In this document: in pieces, positions 8,122 through 16,365 of the stretch
Layout: each line of letters starts with the position of its first letter
How positions within the stretch are numbered: the first letter of the stretch is position 1
Source: VBAU01 sp036005185
GTDB lineage: Bacteria > Bacteroidota > Bacteroidia > Chitinophagales > Chitinophagaceae
Assembly (NCBI GenBank): GCA_036005185.1
Contig: DASYQS010000002.1
Span: 124,001-188,000, forward strand
Direction of reading: 5' to 3'
DNA: 64,000 bases
Translations under genes and position numbers: made by a program
Notes under the pieces: generated by a model
The model's database searches: none
The model's input: only the letters and a program-made list of their open reading frames with translations
Told to the model about the DNA's origin: nothing

Positions 8122-9300
8122 TTAATATTTCCGGATTGGGAATTTTTTCTTGTAAGTAAATTGCCTCCATATCCATTCTACCGGGCCATAGTAAAATTTT
8201 GATAGCCACCATTTGCTAAAAAAAGCTTGCAAAAAATAAACGACAAAGGATGAAAGCCAGATAATACTGAATGAAATTTCTCCGAGAAGACCGAAACCAA
8301 TGTGGTAAAAGATAACAACATATAGGATTGTCTGCATTAAATAGTTGGTAAGAGTTATGCGACCAAGATTACGAAATGTCTCCATTAGCCATGATGCATT
8401 TCGCTTATTATAAATTAGAGCAATCGTTGCTGCATAGAAAATGGCCATACACAATACACCACCTTTTATGAACGGGTATAAACTAAATCTTGGAATTGGG
8501 ATCATTTTTTTATCGGCGAGTACCAGTAATGGTATGTAAACAATCGTAATGAGTAATGTCCATTTCCATATTTTTTTTATGAAAAAAATATTTTCATTCA
8601 ATTTTACCAGCCAATGCCGTCGCAAAATATAATATCCTAATAGAAATCTTCCGAATGTTTCGCTCATATCCCGCCATTCTACCCAGGTATATATCCATTG
8701 AAAGGGATAAACTTTGTAATTCGTGATCGCAACTTGTTTCAATGAACCGAACTTATAGCTTTGGTAGTACTCTCTTATCATAGCATCTTCATTTATGGAA
8801 TAGTTCAAAAGGAAATGTTGGTAAAAACGAATAGCTGTTGGCAAAACGAAAAGAAAAAAAACTGAGTACAGCAAGATTTTGCGATTGCTTTGCTTTCTGA
8901 ACAGCAATAAAAATATTCCGGTCAGGGCATAAATATGAAGAATATCTCCATTCCACAAAGCCAAGTTTATACATCCGAATATGAATAGCCAGAACATCCT
9001 GCGAAGAAAGAACGGCGTTGAATTGATACTCTTCTTTTCCAGCCGTTCCATAATAACACCGAAACCATAACCAAAAAGAATTGAGAACAAGGTCATGAAT
9101 TTATTCTCTATAAAAATATTATGCAGCTCATCCAGCAGCCAATCAAATGCTGTTGCCTGTGCATCGATAACCGGTTCGGGAACATTATTTGTGAGCATGC
9201 CTGAGAAATTCCCCAGCAGCACACCAAATAATGCAAAACCTCTAAGAACATCAACAATGATAGTGCGGTCCTGTTGTTGTATGGGAAGTTGGTTGGTCAA
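8122..9300 (-). CDS. DUF418 family membrane protein (YeiB-like)
   Basis: A 392-residue integral membrane protein. The N-terminal VDVLRGFALFGVLLGN (about residues 16-31) is the DUF418/acyltransferase-3-like start, followed by many hydrophobic segments and RRMFWLFIFGCINLAL. The C-terminal TNYLMQTILYVVIFYHIGFG and GPVEWIWRQFTY match the DUF418 terminal motif (GPxEWxWR). These proteins sit in the inner membrane; transport or modification of an acylated compound has been suggested, but function is unproven. Length is normal. The stop at 8122 lies within a 12-bp inverted repeat described separately. Confidence 0.88.
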   Translation of the reverse strand: MTNQLPIQQQDRTIIVDVLRGFALFGVLLGNFSGMLTNNVPEPVIDAQATAFDWLLDELHNIFIENKFMTLFSILFGYGFGVIMERLEKKSINSTPFFLRRMFWLFIFGCINLALWNGDILHIYALTGIFLLLFRKQSNRKILLYSVFFLFVLPTAIRFYQHFLLNYSINEDAMIREYYQSYKFGSLKQVAITNYKVYPFQWIYTWVEWRDMSETFGRFLLGYYILRRHWLVKLNENIFFIKKIWKWTLLITIVYIPLLVLADKKMIPIPRFSLYPFIKGGVLCMAIFYAATIALIYNKRNASWLMETFRNLGRITLTNYLMQTILYVVIFYHIGFGLLGEISFSIIWLSSFVVYFLQAFFSKWWLSKFYYGPVEWIWRQFTYKKKFPIRKY

Positions 9301-9373
9301 TTATTTCTTGGGAGCAAGCTTCAGCCGTTAGTAATGCTGAACTATATTGCTCGTAATTTATATTTCCTGATCT

Positions 9374-9396
9374 GCTTTATGTATAAGGAAGATTTA
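9374..9396. repeat. Short dispersed repeat, copy 1
   Basis: The 23 bases here (GCTTTATGTATAAGGAAGAT plus three) recur at 10664-10686 with a single difference. The similarity extends weakly about 18 bases upstream. Both copies lie just outside minus-strand genes. Confidence 0.5.
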
Positions 9397-9424
9397 TCCT
9401 GGTCATCAACACAACATTTGAGAT

Positions 9425-10042
9425 TTATCCAGCTATTATTATTCTGTTCATTACTGGTGGTTTTCTTGCTTTCTGAATAAAAGCAAATAAGGCAATCCCT
9501 AATAAAACAGAAAACAAAAAAAATACTTTTACTAATCCCAAGGAAGCAATTCCAAGAATGATACCAGTGAGTGAAAAATATCGCCCATCTTCCAAATAAT
9601 AGACATATCCCCTTTGTGCCTGAATTGCATAATATAATGTCCAAAGAAATAAGGCAAGTACAATAAAGAATGCAATCATTGGTTTTTTACCAGCACGAAA
9701 TACGTTCCACTTTTCTATTCTGCAATTTGCATTTGGGGTATTGGATTTAATACTTTCAAACAGTTTATACTTTTTGTATTCATCAGTTATTCTCAATTGT
9801 TCTTCTCCATCCCTTCCCCAAAAAATTTCTATGTAAGGCTTACCATCTTGTAATCTTATTTCCTTACAATTTCTGGTTTTTATCTCCCACAATTTAGTGG
9901 TATCAAAAGAGCCAGCTTTCAACCCGCTAGCTAATATATCTGTTTCTTGATCTGTTTTGGGATTTGCTTTATAAATAGTACCATTAACAAAAGCAATCAG
10001 TTTATCATTCCCTTTTTCATTGCTTGTTAAAATCTCTATCAT
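9425..10042 (-). CDS. Hypothetical membrane protein
   Basis: A 205-residue protein. The N-terminal ~115 residues are soluble, mixed alpha/beta, with many charged residues (KPYIEIFWGRDGEEQLRI). Three hydrophobic segments follow: about 123-141 (FFIVLALFLWTLYYAI), 157-173 and 175-190. It ends in a basic tail. The N-terminal part resembles a PH-like or beta-sandwich cytoplasmic domain, but I cannot name the family. No neighbours suggest its role. Confidence 0.6.
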   Translation of the reverse strand: MIEILTSNEKGNDKLIAFVNGTIYKANPKTDQETDILASGLKAGSFDTTKLWEIKTRNCKEIRLQDGKPYIEIFWGRDGEEQLRITDEYKKYKLFESIKSNTPNANCRIEKWNVFRAGKKPMIAFFIVLALFLWTLYYAIQAQRGYVYYLEDGRYFSLTGIILGIASLGLVKVFFLFSVLLGIALFAFIQKARKPPVMNRIIIAG

Positions 10043-10172
10043 TGTTTTGGTGCTAAATCAAGAAAAATTTGAAATGATGAATTTGAAAATTACATGTTAC
10101 GTCCACATAAATTATGTTATTAACAACAGAGATGATTCATATTTCCAAACATCAAGGGGCAAATGGTTAATA

Positions 10173-10574
10173 TTAAGAAAGAGGATGTCCAATTTCCCAA
10201 TGAAGGCCAAACGGATCAACAATTCGTCCCAACCTCCAACCGTGTTCCTCTCCTACAGGAAAAACCTGAGTTGCACCTGCATCAAGAGCTTTTGCGAAAA
10301 CTGTACCGGGGTCATTAATGGTTAATATTATTCGGATAGTTCCGCCTCCAAGCAATTGAACATTTGAGTTTTCTTTTTCGGTATTGTCGCCACTAACCCA
10401 AAAATTTGCACCGTTGACCGATAGTTGCACAACTAACCCTCCATCTGGTGTTTCTAAACGGTATGTTTCAATCGCATCAAAGGCAGTTTTATAAAACTCT
10501 ACCGCTTTACCAGCATTTTGCACAGTTAGCCATGGTGCGATAGTAGTTTGAATAGAGTGGTCTCTTTGTATCAT
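10173..10574 (-). CDS. VOC family protein, PhnB-like
   Basis: A 133-residue VOC protein. APWLTVQNAGKAVEFYKTAF (about residues 13-32) is the PhnB-like first motif, followed by LQLSVNGANFWVSGD-type strands and a C-terminal GRIVDPFGLHWEIGHPL that carries the DPFGxxWE motif with the last metal-ligand Glu. Likely a homodimeric cytoplasmic protein of unknown substrate. It belongs to the same subgroup as the gene at 4867. Start ATG at 10574 fits the family. Confidence 0.85.
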   Translation of the reverse strand: MIQRDHSIQTTIAPWLTVQNAGKAVEFYKTAFDAIETYRLETPDGGLVVQLSVNGANFWVSGDNTEKENSNVQLLGGGTIRIILTINDPGTVFAKALDAGATQVFPVGEEHGWRLGRIVDPFGLHWEIGHPLS

Positions 10575-10663
10575 AAATGCTTATTTGTTATTGTAAAAAT
10601 TAAGGGAATGAGGGCATATAAATTTATCTCATTAGTAACAGATGAATTTATGTTTTCTAAGCA

Positions 10664-10686
10664 GCTTTATGTACAAGGAAGATTTA
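10664..10686. repeat. Short dispersed repeat, copy 2
   Basis: Matches 9374-9396 at 22 of 23 positions (see that entry). Here the surrounding bases can be read as a 17-codon ORF, which is probably accidental. Confidence 0.5.
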
Positions 10687-10732
10687 AGAGAGAAAAATCT
10701 TAATAAAGCACAAGTCTTCCCCCATACAAAGG

Positions 10733-10869
10733 CTTGATGAGACATCAGCTTGCGCCTGATTTTTCAAACACTCATCAAGGAAAGAATTCGAAGTATAACT
10801 CCGTGGGTAAAAAGAATTGCCAACCTTTATTTTGTTTTTTATAGCGAAAATTTTTTTGCAGGTTGGCAA
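10733..10869. repeat. Two hairpin-forming inverted repeats in a gene-free stretch
   Basis: The 332 bases between the VOC gene (10574) and the SYLF gene (10907) hold no convincing gene. CTTGATGAG (10733-10741) pairs with CTCATCAAG (10771-10779), and inside it ATCAG (10744-10748) pairs with CTGAT (10756-10760). A second, perfect 10-bp pair, TTGCCAACCT (10817-10826) and AGGTTGGCAA (10860-10869), follows. They could be a structured RNA, a terminator for the SYLF gene, or a decayed mobile element. Confidence 0.6.
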
Positions 10870-10906
10870 CTCTCCTTTTAAAAACTACATGTTTATATAA
10901 AGAAAA

Positions 10907-11455
10907 TCAAAATGGTGTGTAGCTAAACTTTTGCCCTCCTATAGACGCTTCATACATCAGTCCGCCTTTTTTCTGGGTAAATACCATGACTCCTTCCCGA
11001 TACTTCACATTAGCAGAAGCACCGACTGTAGCAGCTACCGCCGAAGCCTGGGCCGAAAATTCGAATTTATTTTCTTTGAAGCGATCCAGGGCCGCTTTGT
11101 TTTCAAAGAAAATGACCTCGCGGTAAGCCTGGCCCCCAAATTGAAAACCAACGCTGACCTGTTTCATCTTTGCACTGCCTATTGCATTTCCATTTTCAAA
11201 AACAATTCCATTACCTGCAGCGCCGCCTACCCCGACAGCACCTTTCCCCACATTAGGAAATATTACATACCCATACGAGTTGTCAAATAAATTTTTCATT
11301 AGGCCGTCTGTTTTGATAAAATCGGCTTTTGCCTCTTTACTGTCCTGGGTAAGTTTATTGGCTTTGGAATTTTGTGCTAAAACGTATGTGGGCAACGCGA
11401 GCCCAGCCAATACAAAAAGAAGTACTGCAATGCGAACCATATTATTCTTTTTCAT
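10907..11455 (-). CDS. SYLF / Ysc84-type lipid-binding protein
   Basis: A 182-residue exported protein with a cleavable signal peptide (LFVLAGLALPTYVLAQ). The mature part is a SYLF domain: YGYVIFPNVGKGAVGVGGAAGNG, the conserved FQFGGQAYREVIFF segment, and a C-terminal VFTQKKGGLMYEASIGGQKF. In eukaryotes SYLF proteins bind phosphoinositides; bacterial homologues are periplasmic or outer-membrane-associated and of unclear role. Monocistronic. Length and motif order are normal. Confidence 0.88.
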   Translation of the reverse strand: MKKNNMVRIAVLLFVLAGLALPTYVLAQNSKANKLTQDSKEAKADFIKTDGLMKNLFDNSYGYVIFPNVGKGAVGVGGAAGNGIVFENGNAIGSAKMKQVSVGFQFGGQAYREVIFFENKAALDRFKENKFEFSAQASAVAATVGASANVKYREGVMVFTQKKGGLMYEASIGGQKFSYTPF

Positions 11456-11689
11456 AATTACTTTTTAAATAGTTTATTACGTCACTTGTAAATTATACTA
11501 CGTCAAAGATTTTGCCAGCAGGGAAATCTCCCGGTTTTATTATGAATAATATTTTTCCGGCACTTATACCCCAGTGCGTGAAGAAACACAATACATATTG
11601 GATGAATAGGATTACCAGACGATGAAAGGATTGCGACGCAACAGACGATGCTATAAAATACTGAAGCTGGTATCATAATCATCCTTCGT

Positions 11690-11715
11690 CAACCCCTTCG
11701 ACAAACTCAAGGTCG
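11690..11715. repeat. Dispersed repeat of the CTTCGACAAACTCAAGG type
   Basis: CCCCTTCGACAAACTCAAGG in the gap before the GH2 gene is the reverse complement of the GAGCTTGTCGAAG motif seen again at 57400-57415. This motif is a common dispersed intergenic repeat in bacteria. The rest of the 264-nt gap (11456-11719) shows no gene or clear signal. Confidence 0.5.
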
Positions 11716-11719
11716 CAAA

Positions 11720-14143
11720 TCACTTCGTCTCAATCACCACTTCACCTGCCCTCAATCCTTCGCCTTCTGCTTTTAATATTATTTTTCCCGCATTGCCTTT
11801 TGGTCTAACAATAATTAAACATTTTCCCCGGAAGGTTTTGTGTTGTGGTTTTTGTCCACTGGGTCCTGCGGAAAAACTTTGCATGTCATTGGGACTTGCA
11901 CTGGCCGTTGCTGCAATTTCTCCATTGCCTGTAATTGAAAAATGCAAGGGAATGATGGCATCGGGAACAAGCCAGCCATTTGCATCAACCACCTCCGCAG
12001 TAACATAAGAAAGATCGTTGCGACTTGCCTTTATATTTTTGCGATCCGCAGTAAGTCGTATTTGCGTGGGCATACCTGCTGTTTGCAATACAGCTGAATC
12101 AACCGCCTTGCCGTTGTTTATGGCAATGGCTTTTAGCGAACCGGGTTGATAAATGATATCAAAAGTTGCGGTAAGATTGTCCGGTGAAACAGTTTTTTGA
12201 TCGATCATTTTTCCGTTGAGCTCCAAGCGCACTTGCGGGTAACGGGTGTACACATTCACCTGTAATGGCTTGCCCTCCTGACCGGGAAAATGATAATAAG
12301 GAATTTCATCGGGCCAGCCCCAGTAGCTTACCGCTTCTTTATGCCCCGCGGGCACGGGCGCATGTACCAGCATATGCATGGGGTTTATTCTCCAAACAAT
12401 ATCACGATAATATAGCTGCGGCTTTTTTCCTCCAATAAGATCGATATCGCCGCACCATGCATTGAACCAGGGAAATGTTTGCAATTCATAGGATGAAGCA
12501 CTGTCAAGCTTGGTATGACCAATTCCTGTTTCACCTAAATAATCCATGGCGGTCCACACAAAATCACCGATGACATAAGGATGTTTTTCCACCATGTTCC
12601 AGTTCACAAAAGCTTCGAGTGGAACAGATTCTGTACCCATGATGATGCGCTGCGGATATTTTTTATGATCGGGTTCATATTCTTTCCACTGATAATTATA
12701 ACCACCTACATCGAGCAAAGCAAATGCAGCCGCGGTTGTGTCCCATTTGTAACCGGGATGGTCCCAAAAGTGACAAATGGCTTCTGTAACAGGCCGTGTG
12801 TTATCGAGGTGTTTTATTTCACTGATCAATTGTTTTGCAATGGCAAGCCCCGGAGCATCTGCTCTTTCATTTATTTCATTGCCGATGCTCCAGAAAACAA
12901 CGGATGGATGATTGCGGTCCCGAAGCACCATGGCATCAATATCTTTTTTCCACGAAGTATCAAAATACAAGCTATAATCCTGCGGGTTTTTAGGACGCTG
13001 CCAGTGATCAAATGCCTCATCAATAACGATGATACCGACACGATCACAAGCATCTAAGAATTGTTGTGACGGCGGATTGTGAGAGGTACGCACCGCATTA
13101 AAGCCATAAGATTTTAATAACTCTACTCTTCTTTCTTCTGCACGGTCGATAGTGGCGGCACCCAGCGGACCATTATCATGATGCATACATCCGCCACGCA
13201 GCTCGACATTTTTTCCATTGAGTAAAAAACCTTTCTCTGCGCTGAGTTCGAGAGAACGAATACCAAATGCTGTTACTACATGATCGAGTATTTGATCGTC
13301 TTTTATGACATCTGTTACAGCCTGATAGAGATATGGAGATTCGGGTGACCATAATGAGGGATGAGGGATCGTAATGTTCTGTGAAATCTCTTTATTTGTG
13401 CCCATCAATGAAACAGGAGTTTCAACAACGGCCATCGCTTTGTTCTTTGCATTGAGAATCGTGGTAATCAATTTTACTGAAGATCGATTTTCTTCGTCAA
13501 CGATGGTTGTTTTCACATTCAGCAATGCAGTATTTGCAGAAATTACAGGGGTAGTAATATATACTCCCCATTGCCGCACATGAACAGCATTTGTAATCGT
13601 TAACCACACATGACGGTAAATACCTGAACCGCTATACCATCTTGAATTCCTGCCTTCATTGCGCACACGAACAGCTAAAATATTTTCTTCACCATTTTGT
13701 TTGAGCCAGGGAGTAAGATCAAAATAAAACGGAGTGTACCCGTAAGGATGATTGCCGAGATGATGTTCATTGATCCACACATCGCTGTTCATATACACTC
13801 CATCGAAATAGATAGAAATTCTTTTGCCAGCAATATTGTTTAACCGAAAATGTTTACGATACCAGGCAGTGCCGCCAACAACATAACCTGTGGAAGTTGA
13901 ACCAACACTTTTTGTGGTAAAGGGCCCGATGACAGAATCAGACTGATTGGGAAGATCTTCAATGCTCCAATCGTGAGGAAGTTCAACGGTGCGCCAATCT
14001 CCATCGGTGATATTTTGTTTTTCACCATTCGCAATATCACCTTTGAAAAATTTCCATGATGAATCAAACAAAGCCTGAATTCGTTGAGCATTGATTGATG
14101 AAGTGAGTAAAGAGGATAATATGACAAGTAGTTGTTTTTTCAT
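11720..14143 (-). CDS. Glycoside hydrolase family 2 (beta-galactosidase-like)
   Basis: An 807-residue exported enzyme with a signal peptide (MKKQLLVILSSLLTSSINAQ). Domain order is sugar-binding jelly roll (about 25-185), immunoglobulin-like GH2 domain (185-300), TIM barrel (300-600) and C-terminal beta domains. The acid/base Glu423 lies in SIGNEINER and the nucleophile Glu505 in IIMGTESVP. RTSHNPPS at about 352 is the GH2 signature. It probably removes beta-linked galactose or glucuronic acid from plant or microbial polysaccharides in the periplasm; exact specificity cannot be read. No SusC/SusD pair is nearby, so it is not in a classical PUL. Confidence 0.92.
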   Translation of the reverse strand: MKKQLLVILSSLLTSSINAQRIQALFDSSWKFFKGDIANGEKQNITDGDWRTVELPHDWSIEDLPNQSDSVIGPFTTKSVGSTSTGYVVGGTAWYRKHFRLNNIAGKRISIYFDGVYMNSDVWINEHHLGNHPYGYTPFYFDLTPWLKQNGEENILAVRVRNEGRNSRWYSGSGIYRHVWLTITNAVHVRQWGVYITTPVISANTALLNVKTTIVDEENRSSVKLITTILNAKNKAMAVVETPVSLMGTNKEISQNITIPHPSLWSPESPYLYQAVTDVIKDDQILDHVVTAFGIRSLELSAEKGFLLNGKNVELRGGCMHHDNGPLGAATIDRAEERRVELLKSYGFNAVRTSHNPPSQQFLDACDRVGIIVIDEAFDHWQRPKNPQDYSLYFDTSWKKDIDAMVLRDRNHPSVVFWSIGNEINERADAPGLAIAKQLISEIKHLDNTRPVTEAICHFWDHPGYKWDTTAAAFALLDVGGYNYQWKEYEPDHKKYPQRIIMGTESVPLEAFVNWNMVEKHPYVIGDFVWTAMDYLGETGIGHTKLDSASSYELQTFPWFNAWCGDIDLIGGKKPQLYYRDIVWRINPMHMLVHAPVPAGHKEAVSYWGWPDEIPYYHFPGQEGKPLQVNVYTRYPQVRLELNGKMIDQKTVSPDNLTATFDIIYQPGSLKAIAINNGKAVDSAVLQTAGMPTQIRLTADRKNIKASRNDLSYVTAEVVDANGWLVPDAIIPLHFSITGNGEIAATASASPNDMQSFSAGPSGQKPQHKTFRGKCLIIVRPKGNAGKIILKAEGEGLRAGEVVIETK

Positions 14144-14175
14144 GATGCAGGGGAATTAGAAGGCCTCATAAACCT

Positions 14176-14332
14176 CACCCTCTTATCCCTCTCCTTTTGG
14201 AGAGGGACGGTGTTTCAAATCTTTTCTAAACTTTTTGTTCTTCCACATCAACTTCATTTCAATACTCGGCATTTTCATCAAGCGAGGGCTGTGCGCTGTT
14301 CCTCTCCGCCCTTAGGCGGAGAGGTTAGGTGA
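14176..14332. repeat. Two hairpin repeats between GH2 and ggt
   Basis: CCCTCTCC-TTTT-GGAGAGGG near 14195-14214 and CCTCTCCGCC-CTTA-GGCGGAGAGG near 14302-14326 are both perfect hairpins, each flanked by GTGAGG/CCTCAC-like tails. They resemble the palindromic family seen across the trp/his region. They fill most of the 191-nt gap and could terminate transcription of ggt or GH2, which are both on the minus strand. Confidence 0.75.
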
Positions 14333-14334
14333 GG

Positions 14335-16236
14335 CTACCACCCTATTCCATAATCCTCACCATGATTGCTGCTGCCCCCCCATAATGTGCCGTGCTTCCA
14401 ATCAAAATAAATGGCATTGATAGGGCCAGAGGTACGGTCTTCAAAACTCAGCTTGTAGCCCATTTGTTTTAGATCTCTTCGTATCCAATCGGGAGTATTT
14501 GAATTGAGTAAAATATTTCCGGGTTTTGGTTTACGGTCATCGATCTTTGTTCCGCCCAGCGAAAGCCAAAGCTGATCGGTGTTGATATTCGGAGCCTCTA
14601 CCGCTTCCTGCACCGTCATTCCAAATTCAACCATATCCAAAAAGAATTGAAGAAGATTTTGATCCTGCGCATCGCCACCCTGCACAGCAAAAGCTAAAAA
14701 CGGTTTGCCATCTTTTATGGCAAGCGTTGGTGTCAATGTTACTCTGGGCCGCTTGCCTGGCTCTACTACATTGAAAGGATTTTGTGAAGCATCCAACACA
14801 AAGCTTTGCATACGCTGGCTCATGCCTACACCGGTATGTCCCGCAATGCATGCAGGCACCCAACCACCACTTGGCGTAACGCTCACTACCCAACCTTCTT
14901 TGTCCGCTGCTTCAATAGACGTAGTGCCTCTGCGAAGGCGATCCAAATATGCCTCCCCAAGTCCCTCCGAAGGAGGGGTTTCGCCATCCCACAAGCCCAA
15001 GGATTGTGTATCATTCAAATTATTTGAATTATTATCTGCTACAAACCCTCTCTCCTTTATCACCTTCATGTATGGATTTGTTTTTCCTTCAAAAGGATAA
15101 GGATCGCCCGGCCCTATCTTAGGATCATTTTTTTCCCAATTGATGAGCTTTGCTCGCTGCTTGGCATATTCTTTTGAAAGCAATCCTTTGATCGGTTCTT
15201 CGGGAGCAAAATAAGGATCACCATAATAAAAATCACGATCGGCAAAAGTAAGGCTCATGGTTTGATAAATTGTATGTATGTATCGAGTTGAATTAAAGCC
15301 CATGCTTTTGAGATCAAAATTCTCAAGCAGGTTCAATGCTTGCAACAGTACGGGTCCTTGTGTCCATTGTGCAAGCTTGTAAACATCTATGCCTTTATAA
15401 TTCACTTTCATCGGTTCTTCCTGTATCACTTTCCACTTGGCGAGATCTTCCATGGTTATAAGACCGCCCTGCTCCTGACATCCTTTTACAAACTCTTTAG
15501 CTATATCACCTTTATAAAAACGATCATAAGCTGCATAGATCGCTTCCTTGCGTGTCTTACCTTTTTTTAATGCTTCCTGTTCGGCATCAACCATTTTTTG
15601 CAAGGTCTGCAACAGATCAGGTTGACGGAATATTTCTCCTGCCTCTGGCGCTTCCCACGATTGGCCGGCATGCGGTAAAAAAACTGTTTTGGAATAAGGC
15701 CATTGTTTGATGCGTTCTTTATTTCGTTCAATGCTACCGGCAGTTTGTGCTTCCATCGGATAACCCTCGGCCATTTGTATGGCAGGTGTCAATACTTGTT
15801 TCAAGCTCATAGTTCCATATTCGGCCAGCATAGTGCACAACCCTCCAGGTGTACCTGGGGTAACGGCTGCAAGCGGACCATACTCAGGCGGATAATTAAA
15901 TCCTTTGCCTTTGAAAAAATCAACCGTAGCGCCTGTTGGAGCAATGCCGAGTGCATTGATGGCAATCACTTTTCCTGTTTTGGGATTGTAGATCAAAGCT
16001 TGTGTTTCTCCGCCCCAGCTCAGCACATCCCACATAGTACAGCCGGCTGCCAACATAGCACAAGCAGCATCCACTGCGTTGCCTCCCTGCTGAAATATCA
16101 TGGCTCCTGCATTTGCAGACAGGGGCTTGCCTGTAATGGCCATCCAGTTTTTTCCATGAAGCGGCGGCTTTTGTGTTTGTTGTGCCATAGCAGAAAAAGT
16201 TAAAAGGAATAAGAAGATGAGCGAGAGGCTTCTCAT
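14335..16236 (-). CDS. Gamma-glutamyltransferase-type Ntn hydrolase
   Basis: A 633-residue periplasmic enzyme with a signal peptide ending AMAQQ. GGNAVDAACAML (about 51-62) is the conserved start of the large subunit. Autoprocessing should occur before Thr438 in RRGTTSIEAADKEG, which becomes the nucleophile of the small subunit; VTLTPTLAIKDGKP and GGDAQDQNLLQ follow as in the family. It cleaves gamma-glutamyl bonds, for example in glutathione. Residues 420-429 (TPPSEGLGEA), just before the processing site, are encoded by a palindromic repeat that appears inserted in frame. Monocistronic, minus strand. Confidence 0.92.
   Translation of the reverse strand: MRSLSLIFLFLLTFSAMAQQTQKPPLHGKNWMAITGKPLSANAGAMIFQQGGNAVDAACAMLAAGCTMWDVLSWGGETQALIYNPKTGKVIAINALGIAPTGATVDFFKGKGFNYPPEYGPLAAVTPGTPGGLCTMLAEYGTMSLKQVLTPAIQMAEGYPMEAQTAGSIERNKERIKQWPYSKTVFLPHAGQSWEAPEAGEIFRQPDLLQTLQKMVDAEQEALKKGKTRKEAIYAAYDRFYKGDIAKEFVKGCQEQGGLITMEDLAKWKVIQEEPMKVNYKGIDVYKLAQWTQGPVLLQALNLLENFDLKSMGFNSTRYIHTIYQTMSLTFADRDFYYGDPYFAPEEPIKGLLSKEYAKQRAKLINWEKNDPKIGPGDPYPFEGKTNPYMKVIKERGFVADNNSNNLNDTQSLGLWDGETPPSEGLGEAYLDRLRRGTTSIEAADKEGWVVSVTPSGGWVPACIAGHTGVGMSQRMQSFVLDASQNPFNVVEPGKRPRVTLTPTLAIKDGKPFLAFAVQGGDAQDQNLLQFFLDMVEFGMTVQEAVEAPNINTDQLWLSLGGTKIDDRKPKPGNILLNSNTPDWIRRDLKQMGYKLSFEDRTSGPINAIYFDWKHGTLWGGSSNHGEDYGIGW
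14954..14980. repeat. Palindromic repeat translated inside ggt
   Basis: CTCCCCAAGTCCCTCCGAAG continues as GAGGGGT on the plus strand, with a CCCTCC-GAA-GGAGGG core at 14963-14977. It has the same design as the trpA copy. It encodes residues 420-428 (TPPSEGLGE), about ten residues before the catalytic Thr438. Confidence 0.8.
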
Positions 16237-16365
16237 AAAAAATAGTTTTGTATTTAAAGTTAATGTAGTTTCAAATAACAGCCGGGATAAGCCTACTCAA
16301 AACTCTTTACTCGATAAATCCGTACCTAGAAAATTTGAAAATATCAACGGAAATCTTTTGATTTT

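Noticed and set aside
10684..10869. 61-codon minus-strand ORF
   Set aside because: It runs through the nested inverted repeats and has no recognisable protein features; the hairpins explain the sequence better.
10817..10869. Integron attC site
   Set aside because: The hairpin arms do not match the RYYYAAC / GTTRRRY core sites and no integrase is in the window.
12581..13057. 158-codon plus-strand ORF within the GH2 gene
   Set aside because: Antisense shadow of a well-supported GH2 enzyme with both catalytic residues.
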